Shown in pieces: positions 16,551 through 23,308 of a stretch of 64,000 nucleotides of DNA. The translations under genes and the position numbers were made by a program. The stretch comes from Reyranella sp. GTDB taxonomy: Bacteria > Pseudomonadota > Alphaproteobacteria > Reyranellales > Reyranellaceae. How positions within the stretch are numbered: the first letter of the stretch is position 1; every line of letters starts with the position of its first letter. The DNA is taken from assembly GCA_019750135.1 (NCBI GenBank), contig JAIEOV010000007.1, positions 186,001 to 250,000 on the forward strand, in the 5' to 3' direction. The notes below the pieces were generated by a model, which did no database searches, was not told the DNA's origin, and saw only the letters and a list, made by a program, of their open reading frames with translations.

Positions 16551-16901
16551 ATGAAGCGCCTGTCGATTCTGGCGATCCTGCTGCTCGCCGGCTGCACCAG
16601 GGAGCAGCAGCCCTTGACCACCTTCATTCCGCGGCCGGCACCGGACGATCCGACGCCTGCCGGCATCGCCTATCTCTGCGACGGCCGCAAGGAAGTGAGC
16701 GTGGTCTATGCCAAGAACCGCGCCTCGGTCACCCTGGACGGCCGGACCTGGCGCATGGAGTACCAGCCGACCGGCGACGGCTTCCGGTACGTCGCCGCGG
16801 CGAACGAATGGGTCGGCCGCGACGATCTTGCCTCGTTGCGCGAGAGCGGCAGCGCCAAGCCGATCGCCTTCAACTGCCGGCCGCTGCGGCGGACGACCTA
16901 G
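16551..16901 (+). CDS. MliC-like lipoprotein
   Basis: A 116-residue envelope lipoprotein. The signal peptide MKRLSILAILLLAGC ends in a lipobox LAGC, so the mature protein starts with a lipidated Cys at residue 15. The body has the pattern of membrane-bound lysozyme inhibitors of c-type lysozyme: AYLCDGRKEVSVVYAKNRAS, VTLDGRTWRM, YQPTGDGFRYV and a C-terminal Cys (FNCRP) that may pair with the CDG Cys. GGGGAGGT lies ahead of the chosen start. The last bases overlap the left arm of the inverted-repeat segment that follows. Confidence 0.75.
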   Translation: MKRLSILAILLLAGCTREQQPLTTFIPRPAPDDPTPAGIAYLCDGRKEVSVVYAKNRASVTLDGRTWRMEYQPTGDGFRYVAAANEWVGRDDLASLRESGSAKPIAFNCRPLRRTT

Positions 16902-17031
16902 GAGCTCTGCACGGTGGTCGTGACGGGCTGGCGCGGGGCCGATGAGATTGCCTGCACTGCTGGCACGGCACCCGACCTCGGAGATATTGCGTCGAACGAC
17001 CCCTTATGGCACGCAATAACTAAAACCGGAG

Positions 17032-17060
17032 TTGACAAATTTGTGCACTTGAGTTATTTT
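17032..17060 (+). promoter_or_regulatory. Sigma-70-like promoter in an AT-rich patch
   Basis: TTGACA (17032-17037), 17-bp spacer, TATTTT (17055-17060). The -35 is a perfect consensus and the spacing is optimal. No gene starts downstream on this strand within a useful distance; the predicted transcript would run into the hairpin at 17114-17152. It may drive a small RNA or be left over from a mobile element. Confidence 0.5.
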
Positions 17061-17113
17061 GAGCTCTGCTCTATGCATCGTTCATCCGACGACCATCGCC
17101 CGCGCCAGATACC

Positions 17114-17152
17114 GTGCGAGCCCATCCGGCTGTTTCAGTCGGATGGGCGCAC
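17114..17152. other. Strong hairpin downstream of the promoter-like sequence
   Basis: GCCCATCCG (17120-17128) pairs with CGGATGGGC (17140-17148); a G-U pair and CTG/CAG extend the stem inwards to a TTT loop, and GTGC/GCAC extend it outwards across a 2-nt bulge. There is no following T-run, so it is not a typical intrinsic terminator. It could be the core of a short structured RNA. Confidence 0.5.
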
Positions 17153-17374
17153 CCGGGCTCGGCGACGAGGGCGCCAGCGTCCCCTTCAAGACCGGTTGCG
17201 ATAATTGCGGGAAGTCGACGGTGGCACAACGGATGGGGGGCGGCTTCTCAAGACCAACAAGAGGGTCGGGTGGGAAAGGCGGGAATGCCGGAAAATCCTT
17301 GGCCCCATTGCCGGCAGTGCAGGCACGGATCAACCCGTCATAATCACTGTGCAGAGCTACTGGTCGCCCTGACG

Positions 17375-17479
17375 CTAGGCTTTCAGCCACAGCTTGATCG
17401 CGAAGCCCACGATCGCCGTGACGCCGACGCCGGCGGCCCATAGGCCGACGAACCACAGCCACTGCCGCGCCTTGGGCAT
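17375..17479 (-). CDS. DUF2474 small membrane protein, probable oxidase accessory subunit
   Basis: A 34-residue protein, MPKARQWLWFVGLWAAGVGV then TAIVGFAIKLWLKA, with a single membrane helix between a basic N-terminus and a short C-terminal tail. DUF2474 proteins are typically found right after the cytochrome bd-type CioB/CydB gene and are analogous to CydX, which stabilises the haem-containing subunit. It starts 13 bp after the CioB stop with GAGGGGCAAC ahead of the ATG. Too short for most gene callers. Confidence 0.8.
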   Translation of the reverse strand: MPKARQWLWFVGLWAAGVGVTAIVGFAIKLWLKA

Positions 17480-17492
17480 CAGTGGTTGCCCC

Positions 17493-18497
17493 TCAATGGT
17501 AGCCTTCTGGGCCGGTCTTGCCGCGGAACACCCAGTAGGAATAGCCGGTGTAGGCCAGGATGATCGGCACCATGATCAGCGCACCGGGCAGCATGAACTT
17601 CAGGCTCGCCGCCGGCGCTGCGGCTTCCCAGATCGTGATCTTGGGCGGCACGACATAGGGAAACAGGCTGATCCCCAGGCCGGCCAGGCTCAAGGTGAAG
17701 ATCAGCAAGGTCATCAGGAACGGCGTGTAGTGATGGCGCCGTACCAGGCTCGCGAAGAAGACGACCGTGGCGATGGCGACCAGCAGCGGCACCTGTGCGG
17801 TGAACAGGATCTGCGGCCAGGCAAACCAGCGCTCCCAATAGGCATGGCTGAGGAAGGGCGTGTACGCACTCACCGCGGCGATTGCGACGATGGTGGCGAT
17901 GCCGAGCCCGAAGGCCATGCGATAAGCCCGCACCTGGAGCGTGCCTTCGCTTTTCATGATCAGCCATGTCGCCCCCAGGAGCGCATAGCCGACGACCAGG
18001 CTCAAGCCGACCAGCGCGCTGAACGGTGTCAGCCAGTCGAACCAGCCGCCCGTATAGACGCGATCGTTGACGGCGATGCCCTGTAGCAGCGCACCGAGGG
18101 TCACACCCTGCGCAAACGCGGCGCCGATCGAGCCGATGCTGAACGCAAGGTCCCACCATGGGCGATGGCCGGGATCGCGCCAGCGGAACTCGAAGGCAAC
18201 GCCGCGGAAGATCAGCGCCAGCAGCATGGCGACGACGGGCGCGTAGAGGGCCGACAGGATGGTGCCGTAGGCCAACGGGAAGGCCGCCAGCAGGCCGCCG
18301 CCGCCCAGCACCAGCCAGGTCTCGTTGCCATCCCATACCGGAGCAATGGTGTTCATCGCCGTATCGCGCTCGCGGCCGACTGGGATCCAGGAGAACAGGA
18401 TGCCGATGCCGAGGTCGAAACCGTCCATCACGACGTAGGCGAAGATCGCGAAGGCGATGATGAAGGCCCAGATGGTGGGCAGGTCGAAGGCGAGCAT
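17493..18497 (-). CDS. cioB: Cytochrome bd-type (CIO) quinol oxidase subunit II
   Basis: A 334-residue membrane protein with about eight or nine helices. FAYVVMDGFDLGIGIL near the N-terminus, PVWDGNETWLVLGGGGLLAAFP, and the C-terminal YTGYSYWVFRGKT are signature stretches of CydB/CioB. The ATG overlaps the cioA stop by one base (TGATG). With CioA it oxidises ubiquinol and reduces oxygen to water without pumping protons. A DUF2474 accessory gene follows. Confidence 0.95.
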   Translation of the reverse strand: MLAFDLPTIWAFIIAFAIFAYVVMDGFDLGIGILFSWIPVGRERDTAMNTIAPVWDGNETWLVLGGGGLLAAFPLAYGTILSALYAPVVAMLLALIFRGVAFEFRWRDPGHRPWWDLAFSIGSIGAAFAQGVTLGALLQGIAVNDRVYTGGWFDWLTPFSALVGLSLVVGYALLGATWLIMKSEGTLQVRAYRMAFGLGIATIVAIAAVSAYTPFLSHAYWERWFAWPQILFTAQVPLLVAIATVVFFASLVRRHHYTPFLMTLLIFTLSLAGLGISLFPYVVPPKITIWEAAAPAASLKFMLPGALIMVPIILAYTGYSYWVFRGKTGPEGYH

Positions 18498-19912
18498 CAG
18501 TTCCCTCCCTCGGCGACTTGGGGCGCCACTTGGGGCGCCGGCGTGATGCCCGCCGCCCGCACCGGCTGGCCGCGTCCTGGCCCCTCCTCACCACGGTGCG
18601 GCGCATGGCTCATCAACCGCAGGATATAGAGCACGCCCGCGCCGAACACGATGAAGTAGACGGCAATGAAGGCCAGCAGCGAGATCGCCACGGCCGGCGC
18701 CTGCAGCGGCGATACCGAATCGACGGTGCGCAGCAAGCCGTACACGGTGTAGGGCTGGCGGCCGACCTCGGTCGTGACCCAGCCCGCGATCACGGCGATG
18801 AAACCCGCCGGCCCCATGGCGACGGCGAAGCGGTGCAACAGCGGCCAGTCATAGAGCCTCTTCCGCACCCTCGCCCACAGGCTCACCAGCCCGAGCAGCA
18901 GCATCAGCGTTCCCAGGCCGACCATGATCCGGAAGGCCCAGAACACGATCGCCACCGGCGGCCAGTCCTTGCGGTCGACCGTGTCGAGGCCCTTCAGCGG
19001 CGCATCGAGCGAGTGCTTCAGGATCAGCGACGAGGCCTTGGGGATCTCGACGGCGTAGAGGTTCTTGCCCTCGGCCTGGTCGGGCCAGCCGAACAGCACC
19101 AGCGGCGCGCCATGATCGTGGCTCTGGAAGTGGCCTTCCATGGCCATGACCTTGACCGGCTGGTGCTCCAGCGTGTTCAGCCCATGCTGGTCGCCGGCCA
19201 GGATCTGCAACGGCGCCACCACCGCGATCATGCCCATCGCCATGGAGAACATGGTGCGCGCGCCGTCGTTAGTGCGCTCGCGCAGCAGATGCCAGGCGCC
19301 GACCGCGCCCACGACCAGCGCCGTCGTGAGATAGGCCGCGAAGACCGTGTGCACCAGGCGATACGGGAAGGACGGATTGAAGATGATGGTGAGCCAGTCG
19401 GCCGGCTGGAACTGGCCGTTGGCGGCGATGGTATGGCCCACCGGCGTCTGCATCCAGCTGTTGGCCGACAGGATCCAGAAGGCGGAGATGAAAGTGCCGA
19501 CGGCAACGGCGAGCGTGGCCACGAAATGCAGCGTCTTGCCGACCCGGTTCATGCCGAACAGCATGACGCCCAGGAAACCGGCCTCGAGGAAGAACGCCGT
19601 CAGCACCTCGTAGGCCATCAGCGGCCCGATCACCGGGCCCGCCTTGTCGGCGAACACCGACCAGTTGGTGCCGAACTGGTACGACATGACGATGCCCGAC
19701 ACCACGCCCATGCCGAAGGAGAGCGCAAAGATCTTTAGCCAGTACTTGAAGAGGTCGAGATAGACCGAACGGCCGGTCCACAGCCACAAGCCTTCGAGCA
19801 CGGCGAGATAGCTCGCGAGTCCGATGGTGAATGACGGAAAGATGAAATGGAACGAGACGGTGAACGCGAACTGCAGTCGGGCCAGCAGGGTGGCGTCCAA
19901 TGAGTCGAGCAT
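18497..19912 (-). CDS. cioA: Cytochrome bd-type (CIO) quinol oxidase subunit I
   Basis: A 471-residue haem subunit of the inner membrane. The haem b595 ligand is probably H22 in VSFHFIFPSFTIG. Helix III-IV carries YQFGTNWSVFADKAGPVIGP, and VHTVFAAYLTT holds the b558 His. GRQPYTVYGLLRTVDSVSP, seen near residue 390, is typical of the cyanide-insensitive CIO subgroup with a short Q-loop. The gene begins 31 bp downstream of a MocR-type regulator on the same strand. The C-terminal tail is unusually rich in Pro, Ala and Gly. Confidence 0.94.
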   Translation of the reverse strand: MLDSLDATLLARLQFAFTVSFHFIFPSFTIGLASYLAVLEGLWLWTGRSVYLDLFKYWLKIFALSFGMGVVSGIVMSYQFGTNWSVFADKAGPVIGPLMAYEVLTAFFLEAGFLGVMLFGMNRVGKTLHFVATLAVAVGTFISAFWILSANSWMQTPVGHTIAANGQFQPADWLTIIFNPSFPYRLVHTVFAAYLTTALVVGAVGAWHLLRERTNDGARTMFSMAMGMIAVVAPLQILAGDQHGLNTLEHQPVKVMAMEGHFQSHDHGAPLVLFGWPDQAEGKNLYAVEIPKASSLILKHSLDAPLKGLDTVDRKDWPPVAIVFWAFRIMVGLGTLMLLLGLVSLWARVRKRLYDWPLLHRFAVAMGPAGFIAVIAGWVTTEVGRQPYTVYGLLRTVDSVSPLQAPAVAISLLAFIAVYFIVFGAGVLYILRLMSHAPHRGEEGPGRGQPVRAAGITPAPQVAPQVAEGGN

Positions 19913-19943
19913 GGGCTTTCTCCCCCGGCAGATACGCGCCGTC

Positions 19944-21320
19944 TCAAACTATACGTGAGGCAAAGGCCGGCGATTTCAATGCGACAGTCAGTACATCCAA
20001 CGCACCGACGAGGTCCGAGCGACTGCGCGCCGCACCGAGCGCCACGCGGATCGCGTGCTGTGGATTGCCGTCGACGCTGAAACTGTCGCTGGTCACCACC
20101 GCGAGCCCCTGTCGTTGTACATGCGCGGCGAACTCCGCTCGGGTCCACTCCGGCGGCAGCGCCAGCCAGACGTGATGTCCCTTGGGATGCGCGGCACAAG
20201 TGTGCCCCGAAAGCGCCTTGGCCGCCAGCTTCTGTCGTGCCGCAGCCTCGGCGGCGACGGCCGCGATGATGGCGTCGGCACTGCCGTCCTTCAGCCAGCG
20301 CAAGGCCAGCGCCACGGTGAGCGGCACCGGCATCTGCGACACCGTGCGCAGGGCATTGGCAATGGTCGATGCAGCGGTGCGGTCGGGCGTGAGCACGAAC
20401 GACACGCGCAAGCCGGGGGCGATGCATTTGGCCAGGCTCGCCGCCAGATAGGCGCGTTCGGGAATCAGCGTAGCGATCGGCGGGACCTTGGGATCGAGGC
20501 TGCCATAGGCATCGTCCTCGAACAGCAGCAGGTCGCGCCGTCGGATAACGGTCGCGATCTGCTCGCGGCGCGCCGTGCCCATCGTTGCCGTCGTCGGATT
20601 GTGGATGGTCGGCACGAGATAGACCGCCTTGGAGGACTGCCGCCCGGCAGCTTCATCGAGAGCCGCCGGGATCACGCCCTCGCCATCCGCCTCCACGCCG
20701 ATCAGCTTGACGCCCAGCGCCGCCGCGGCCGCCTTGAAGCCCGGATAGGTGAGACGGTCGGTCAGCACCGTGTCGCCGGGTTTGGTCGTCGCCAGCAGCA
20801 GCGCCATCAGAGCGGTCTGCGTGCCGGGCGACACGAGCAGGCGATGAGCCTCCGCCGTCCGCACCCGCCGGCGCAGCCAGTCGGCCGCCACGCCGCGATC
20901 GGAATCGCTGCCACCGGCGTGCTGGTAGCTCAGGAAATCGGAGATGCCGTAGTCGCGTTGCAAGGCCGCGAGACCGCGTGACACGCGGCCTTCGAGATCG
21001 GCCTCGATCGGCTCCGGCGGCAGGTTCATCGAGAGGTCGAAGTCGATCCCGGCAGCCGCCGCGCGTGGCGCCCGCACGCGGCTTTCGGCGACGAACGTCC
21101 CCTGCCCGACACGCGCCTCCGTGAGACCGCGGCGGCGCGCCTCGTTGTAGGCGCGGGTCACCGTGGTGAGGTCGACACCCAGCGCCTTGGCGAGCGCGCG
21201 ATGCGTCGGCAGGCGATCGCCGCGATGCAGGCGACCCGATGCGATATCGGCCGCCAGGGCGCCGACGATGCCTTCGTAGACCGGTCCGGTGCCGTCGCCG
21301 AGTGTAGGGACCCAATCCAT
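19944..21320 (-). CDS. MocR-type GntR/aminotransferase-like transcriptional regulator
   Basis: A 458-residue two-domain regulator. An N-terminal GntR winged helix (about 5-75: LAADIASGRLHRGDRLPTHR, then LGVDLTTVTRAYNEARRRGL) is joined to a fold-type I aminotransferase-like domain with LVSPGTQTALMALLL, PTIHNPTTATM, LFEDDAYGSLD and SLAKCIAPGLRVSF, where the Lys of SLAK is the PLP Lys. The start MDWVPTL is chosen because GAGGA lies 8 nt ahead; an ATG 7 codons upstream is possible. Putative operator half-sites surround this start. Co-directional with cioAB. Confidence 0.87.
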   Translation of the reverse strand: MDWVPTLGDGTGPVYEGIVGALAADIASGRLHRGDRLPTHRALAKALGVDLTTVTRAYNEARRRGLTEARVGQGTFVAESRVRAPRAAAAGIDFDLSMNLPPEPIEADLEGRVSRGLAALQRDYGISDFLSYQHAGGSDSDRGVAADWLRRRVRTAEAHRLLVSPGTQTALMALLLATTKPGDTVLTDRLTYPGFKAAAAALGVKLIGVEADGEGVIPAALDEAAGRQSSKAVYLVPTIHNPTTATMGTARREQIATVIRRRDLLLFEDDAYGSLDPKVPPIATLIPERAYLAASLAKCIAPGLRVSFVLTPDRTAASTIANALRTVSQMPVPLTVALALRWLKDGSADAIIAAVAAEAAARQKLAAKALSGHTCAAHPKGHHVWLALPPEWTRAEFAAHVQRQGLAVVTSDSFSVDGNPQHAIRVALGAARSRSDLVGALDVLTVALKSPAFASRIV

Positions 21321-21364
21321 ACAATTATCCTCGATTGCCATTGTCTGTATGGCTTATTGTATGG
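21317..21364. promoter_or_regulatory. Putative MocR operator with three TATGG half-sites
   Basis: CCATACAAT (21317-21325) is the exact inverse of ATTGTATGG (21356-21364), and CTGTATGG (21345-21352) lies 12 bp from the latter in direct orientation. The first site covers the start codon of the MocR gene. All three lie between the divergent MocR and DUF983 genes. MocR proteins generally bind repeated short half-sites near their own gene, so auto-regulation is likely; binding is inferred. Confidence 0.55.
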
Positions 21365-21395
21365 ATATAAGCAACAGCGACGAGGGAGAAAGAGG

Positions 21396-21866
21396 ATGGA
21401 GCCGAAAGCCGGTGCTGCCTTATTGAACGGCCTTCGCGGCCGCTGCCCGGCCTGCGGCAAGGGGCATCTGTTCCGGCGCTTCATGAAGGTGGCCGACGCC
21501 TGCGAGTCCTGCGGCGAGGCCTTTCACCATCATCGCGCCGACGACTTCCCCGCCTATCTGGTGATCGTGATCGTCGGCCATGTCGTCGTGCCGCTGACGC
21601 TCTATGTCGAGCTGGCGTGGGCGCCGTCCTACTGGTTGCACGCGGCGATCTGGCTGCCTCTGGTGCTGATCCTCTCGCTCGGCCTGCTACAGCCCATCAA
21701 GGGCATGGTGGTGGCGCTGCAATGGCACGCCGGCATGCACGGCTTCGCCGCCGCCAAGCGTGCCCGCAGGTCAGCCCCAGGCGTCGAACAAGTCGGCGAT
21801 GGCGGCACGCTGCAGGCCGGCCCGAAGGCAGGTCTCGAGCAGCACGCGTGCCTTCAGGGGATGTAG
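21396..21866 (+). CDS. DUF983 family membrane protein
   Basis: A 156-residue protein with two CxxC zinc-ribbon-like pairs (CPACGKGHLF and CESCGEAFHHHRADD) followed by two membrane helices (YLVIVIVGHVVVPLTLYV and AIWLPLVLILSLGLLQP). This order is the DUF983 pattern; function is unknown, with frequent linkage to respiratory or CtaG-type gene neighbourhoods. The last 96 bp overlap the 3' end of the asparaginase gene on the other strand, and the C-terminal 30 residues past HGFAAAKRA may be poorly conserved. Confidence 0.8.
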   Translation: MEPKAGAALLNGLRGRCPACGKGHLFRRFMKVADACESCGEAFHHHRADDFPAYLVIVIVGHVVVPLTLYVELAWAPSYWLHAAIWLPLVLILSLGLLQPIKGMVVALQWHAGMHGFAAAKRARRSAPGVEQVGDGGTLQAGPKAGLEQHACLQGM

Positions 21867-22787
21867 ACGGCCGCCCCAGATCAAACCGGCCTTGCGCAGG
21901 CCGATCTCCGACGTCGGACCACCATAGGTTTGCCGAAGCATCGGCCCGCCGCCGGCGCGCGGAGACACGACGGTCGGCATCGCCGCCGCCAGACGCGCGG
22001 TGACGTCGGCCAGGCGCTCCGGGATGTGGCCACCGCCCATCGCTCCCACGACAGCGCCGCGATAGTCGAGATGATCTGATGCGTTCAGCATCGCGTCGAT
22101 CAGATGGCCCGGCTCGTCGAGCCCCATCCAAAGCAGCGCCACTGGCTGAGCCGCTCCATCGACTTTGCCGAGCTTCTTGCGCGTCGCCTCGATCGCATCA
22201 CGCACCGGCAGGCTGAGCGGCACGATGCGGTCCTCGACCAAGGCAGCGAGCGGCCCGGTCTGCGGCGAGGCGAAGGCGTTGAGTCGCGTGGGATGGGCCT
22301 TGACGACGTCGGACACGGCATAGACCTCGTCCAGCATCACGGCGATGACGCCGAGCGAGCGTGCATGAGCGCGCACCCACGGATCACACGCCACACGCAC
22401 GGCGGCTAAAAGGTTGCCCGGGCCGTCGGCCGACGTCAGTGACGGATTGCGCATCGCCGCCGTCACGATCACCGGCACGTCGCGCTCGAGCAGCAGATCG
22501 AGCAGGAAGGCCGTCTCCTCCAAAGTGTCGGTGCCCTGGGTCACGATCACGCCCTCGGCCGTCGAGGCCGCGATCTTGGCCGCCAGCGCGTGGATCTGGT
22601 CAAACGACAGCGAATGGCTGCCGACGCGCGACACCGTCTCGGCCTCGATGTCGGCAAGCGTGGCGAGCAACGGCACCGCCTTCACGAGATCGTCGGCGCC
22701 TCCGCCCATCTGCATGATGCCGCTGGGGTCGGGCCGTGTGGCGATCGTGCCGCCCAGCGCCAGGATATGGATACGCGGCTTGCTCAT
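21771..22787 (-). CDS. L-asparaginase family amidohydrolase
   Basis: A 338-residue protein of the bacterial type I/II asparaginase fold. The N-terminal catalytic Thr is in LALGGTIATRP, and the second catalytic motif is VTQGTDTLEETAF (Thr-Asp pair). FDQIHALAAKI and SADGPGNLLAAVRVA fit the family. No signal peptide, so a cytoplasmic enzyme is expected. It overlaps the preceding secreted-protein gene by 4 bp (ATGA). Confidence 0.88.
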   Translation of the reverse strand: MSKPRIHILALGGTIATRPDPSGIMQMGGGADDLVKAVPLLATLADIEAETVSRVGSHSLSFDQIHALAAKIAASTAEGVIVTQGTDTLEETAFLLDLLLERDVPVIVTAAMRNPSLTSADGPGNLLAAVRVACDPWVRAHARSLGVIAVMLDEVYAVSDVVKAHPTRLNAFASPQTGPLAALVEDRIVPLSLPVRDAIEATRKKLGKVDGAAQPVALLWMGLDEPGHLIDAMLNASDHLDYRGAVVGAMGGGHIPERLADVTARLAAAMPTVVSPRAGGGPMLRQTYGGPTSEIGLRKAGLIWGGRLHPLKARVLLETCLRAGLQRAAIADLFDAWG

Positions 22788-23308
22788 GCTCCCAACCTCA
22801 ACGACCCGAAGAAACGATCGGCTTCCGGCGTGCGCTGCGCATCGGCCGGTGCGAGATAGGCGAGCGACACGAAGCGCCGGCCCTTCAGCAGCACGAGCTG
22901 GCGCAGCACGCTGCCGCCCGGCACCGAGCCGATCGATTCGGCTGCCGGCACGCCCTGCATGTCGCGCCAGTTGACGCTGGTCCACTTGCCGCCAGCCAGG
23001 CGCTGGGCGCGGTCGTCGAGCACGGATTGCAGGTAGGACCGCGGCTGGCGCAGATCGATGTCGGCAGGCAGCAGCGCGGTCTGCGCCACGAAGGACAGGC
23101 GGCGGTATTCCAGGCTGTAGGAATGGTAGGTGAAGGCCGTACCGCCGGGCGACTTCGTGTCGATCACCTTGTAGACCGGCTCACCGGGCATATCGACGAA
23201 GAAGGCGTTGCCGGGGCCGCGCACGGCGTACCAAGTCGACTGCGCGGCGACGGATCCCGCGGCCACCGCCACAGGCAGCGCAAGCAATCCACGCCGGCAA
23301 AGCATCAT
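22784..23308 (-). CDS. Secreted or periplasmic protein, unknown function
   Basis: A 174-residue protein with a signal peptide MMLCRRGLLALPVAVAAGSVAAQ, cleaved after about residue 22 (shown here in two parts of under 20 residues: MMLCRRGLLALPV and AVAAGSVAAQ). The mature part has no recognised domain; YAVRGPGNAFFVDMPGEPVY and the C-terminal RTPEADRFFGSLRL are typical of small periplasmic proteins with a PsbP/lipid-binding-like outline, but that is not proven. It overlaps both neighbours by 4 bp (ATGA), so the four-gene operon is tightly coupled. Confidence 0.7.
   Translation of the reverse strand: MMLCRRGLLALPVAVAAGSVAAQSTWYAVRGPGNAFFVDMPGEPVYKVIDTKSPGGTAFTYHSYSLEYRRLSFVAQTALLPADIDLRQPRSYLQSVLDDRAQRLAGGKWTSVNWRDMQGVPAAESIGSVPGGSVLRQLVLLKGRRFVSLAYLAPADAQRTPEADRFFGSLRLGA

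Larger units (their letters stand above)
16903..17358. repeat. Non-coding segment with inverted ends (MITE-like or decayed element)
   Basis: This 456-bp gap between the lipoprotein and DUF2474 genes has no credible gene. Its ends are inverted copies: AGCTCTGCAC at 16903-16912 matches GTGCAGAGCT at 17349-17358, followed in both arms by TGACGGG and then by TGCCTGCACTGCTGGCA (16949-16965), which is opposite TGCCGGCAGTGCAGGCA (17309-17325). The left arm carries about 15 extra bases. Between them is an AT-rich patch with a promoter-like sequence and a strong hairpin. An ORF on the minus strand through the right arm has no recognisable domain and was not called. Confidence 0.5.

Noticed and set aside
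17082..17462. A 126-codon open frame on the minus strand through the inverted-end segment
   Set aside because: No known domain, and its end runs through the DUF2474 start in another frame. The match of its translation to the other arm (GLIRACTAGNG region) comes from the inverted repeat, not from a gene family.
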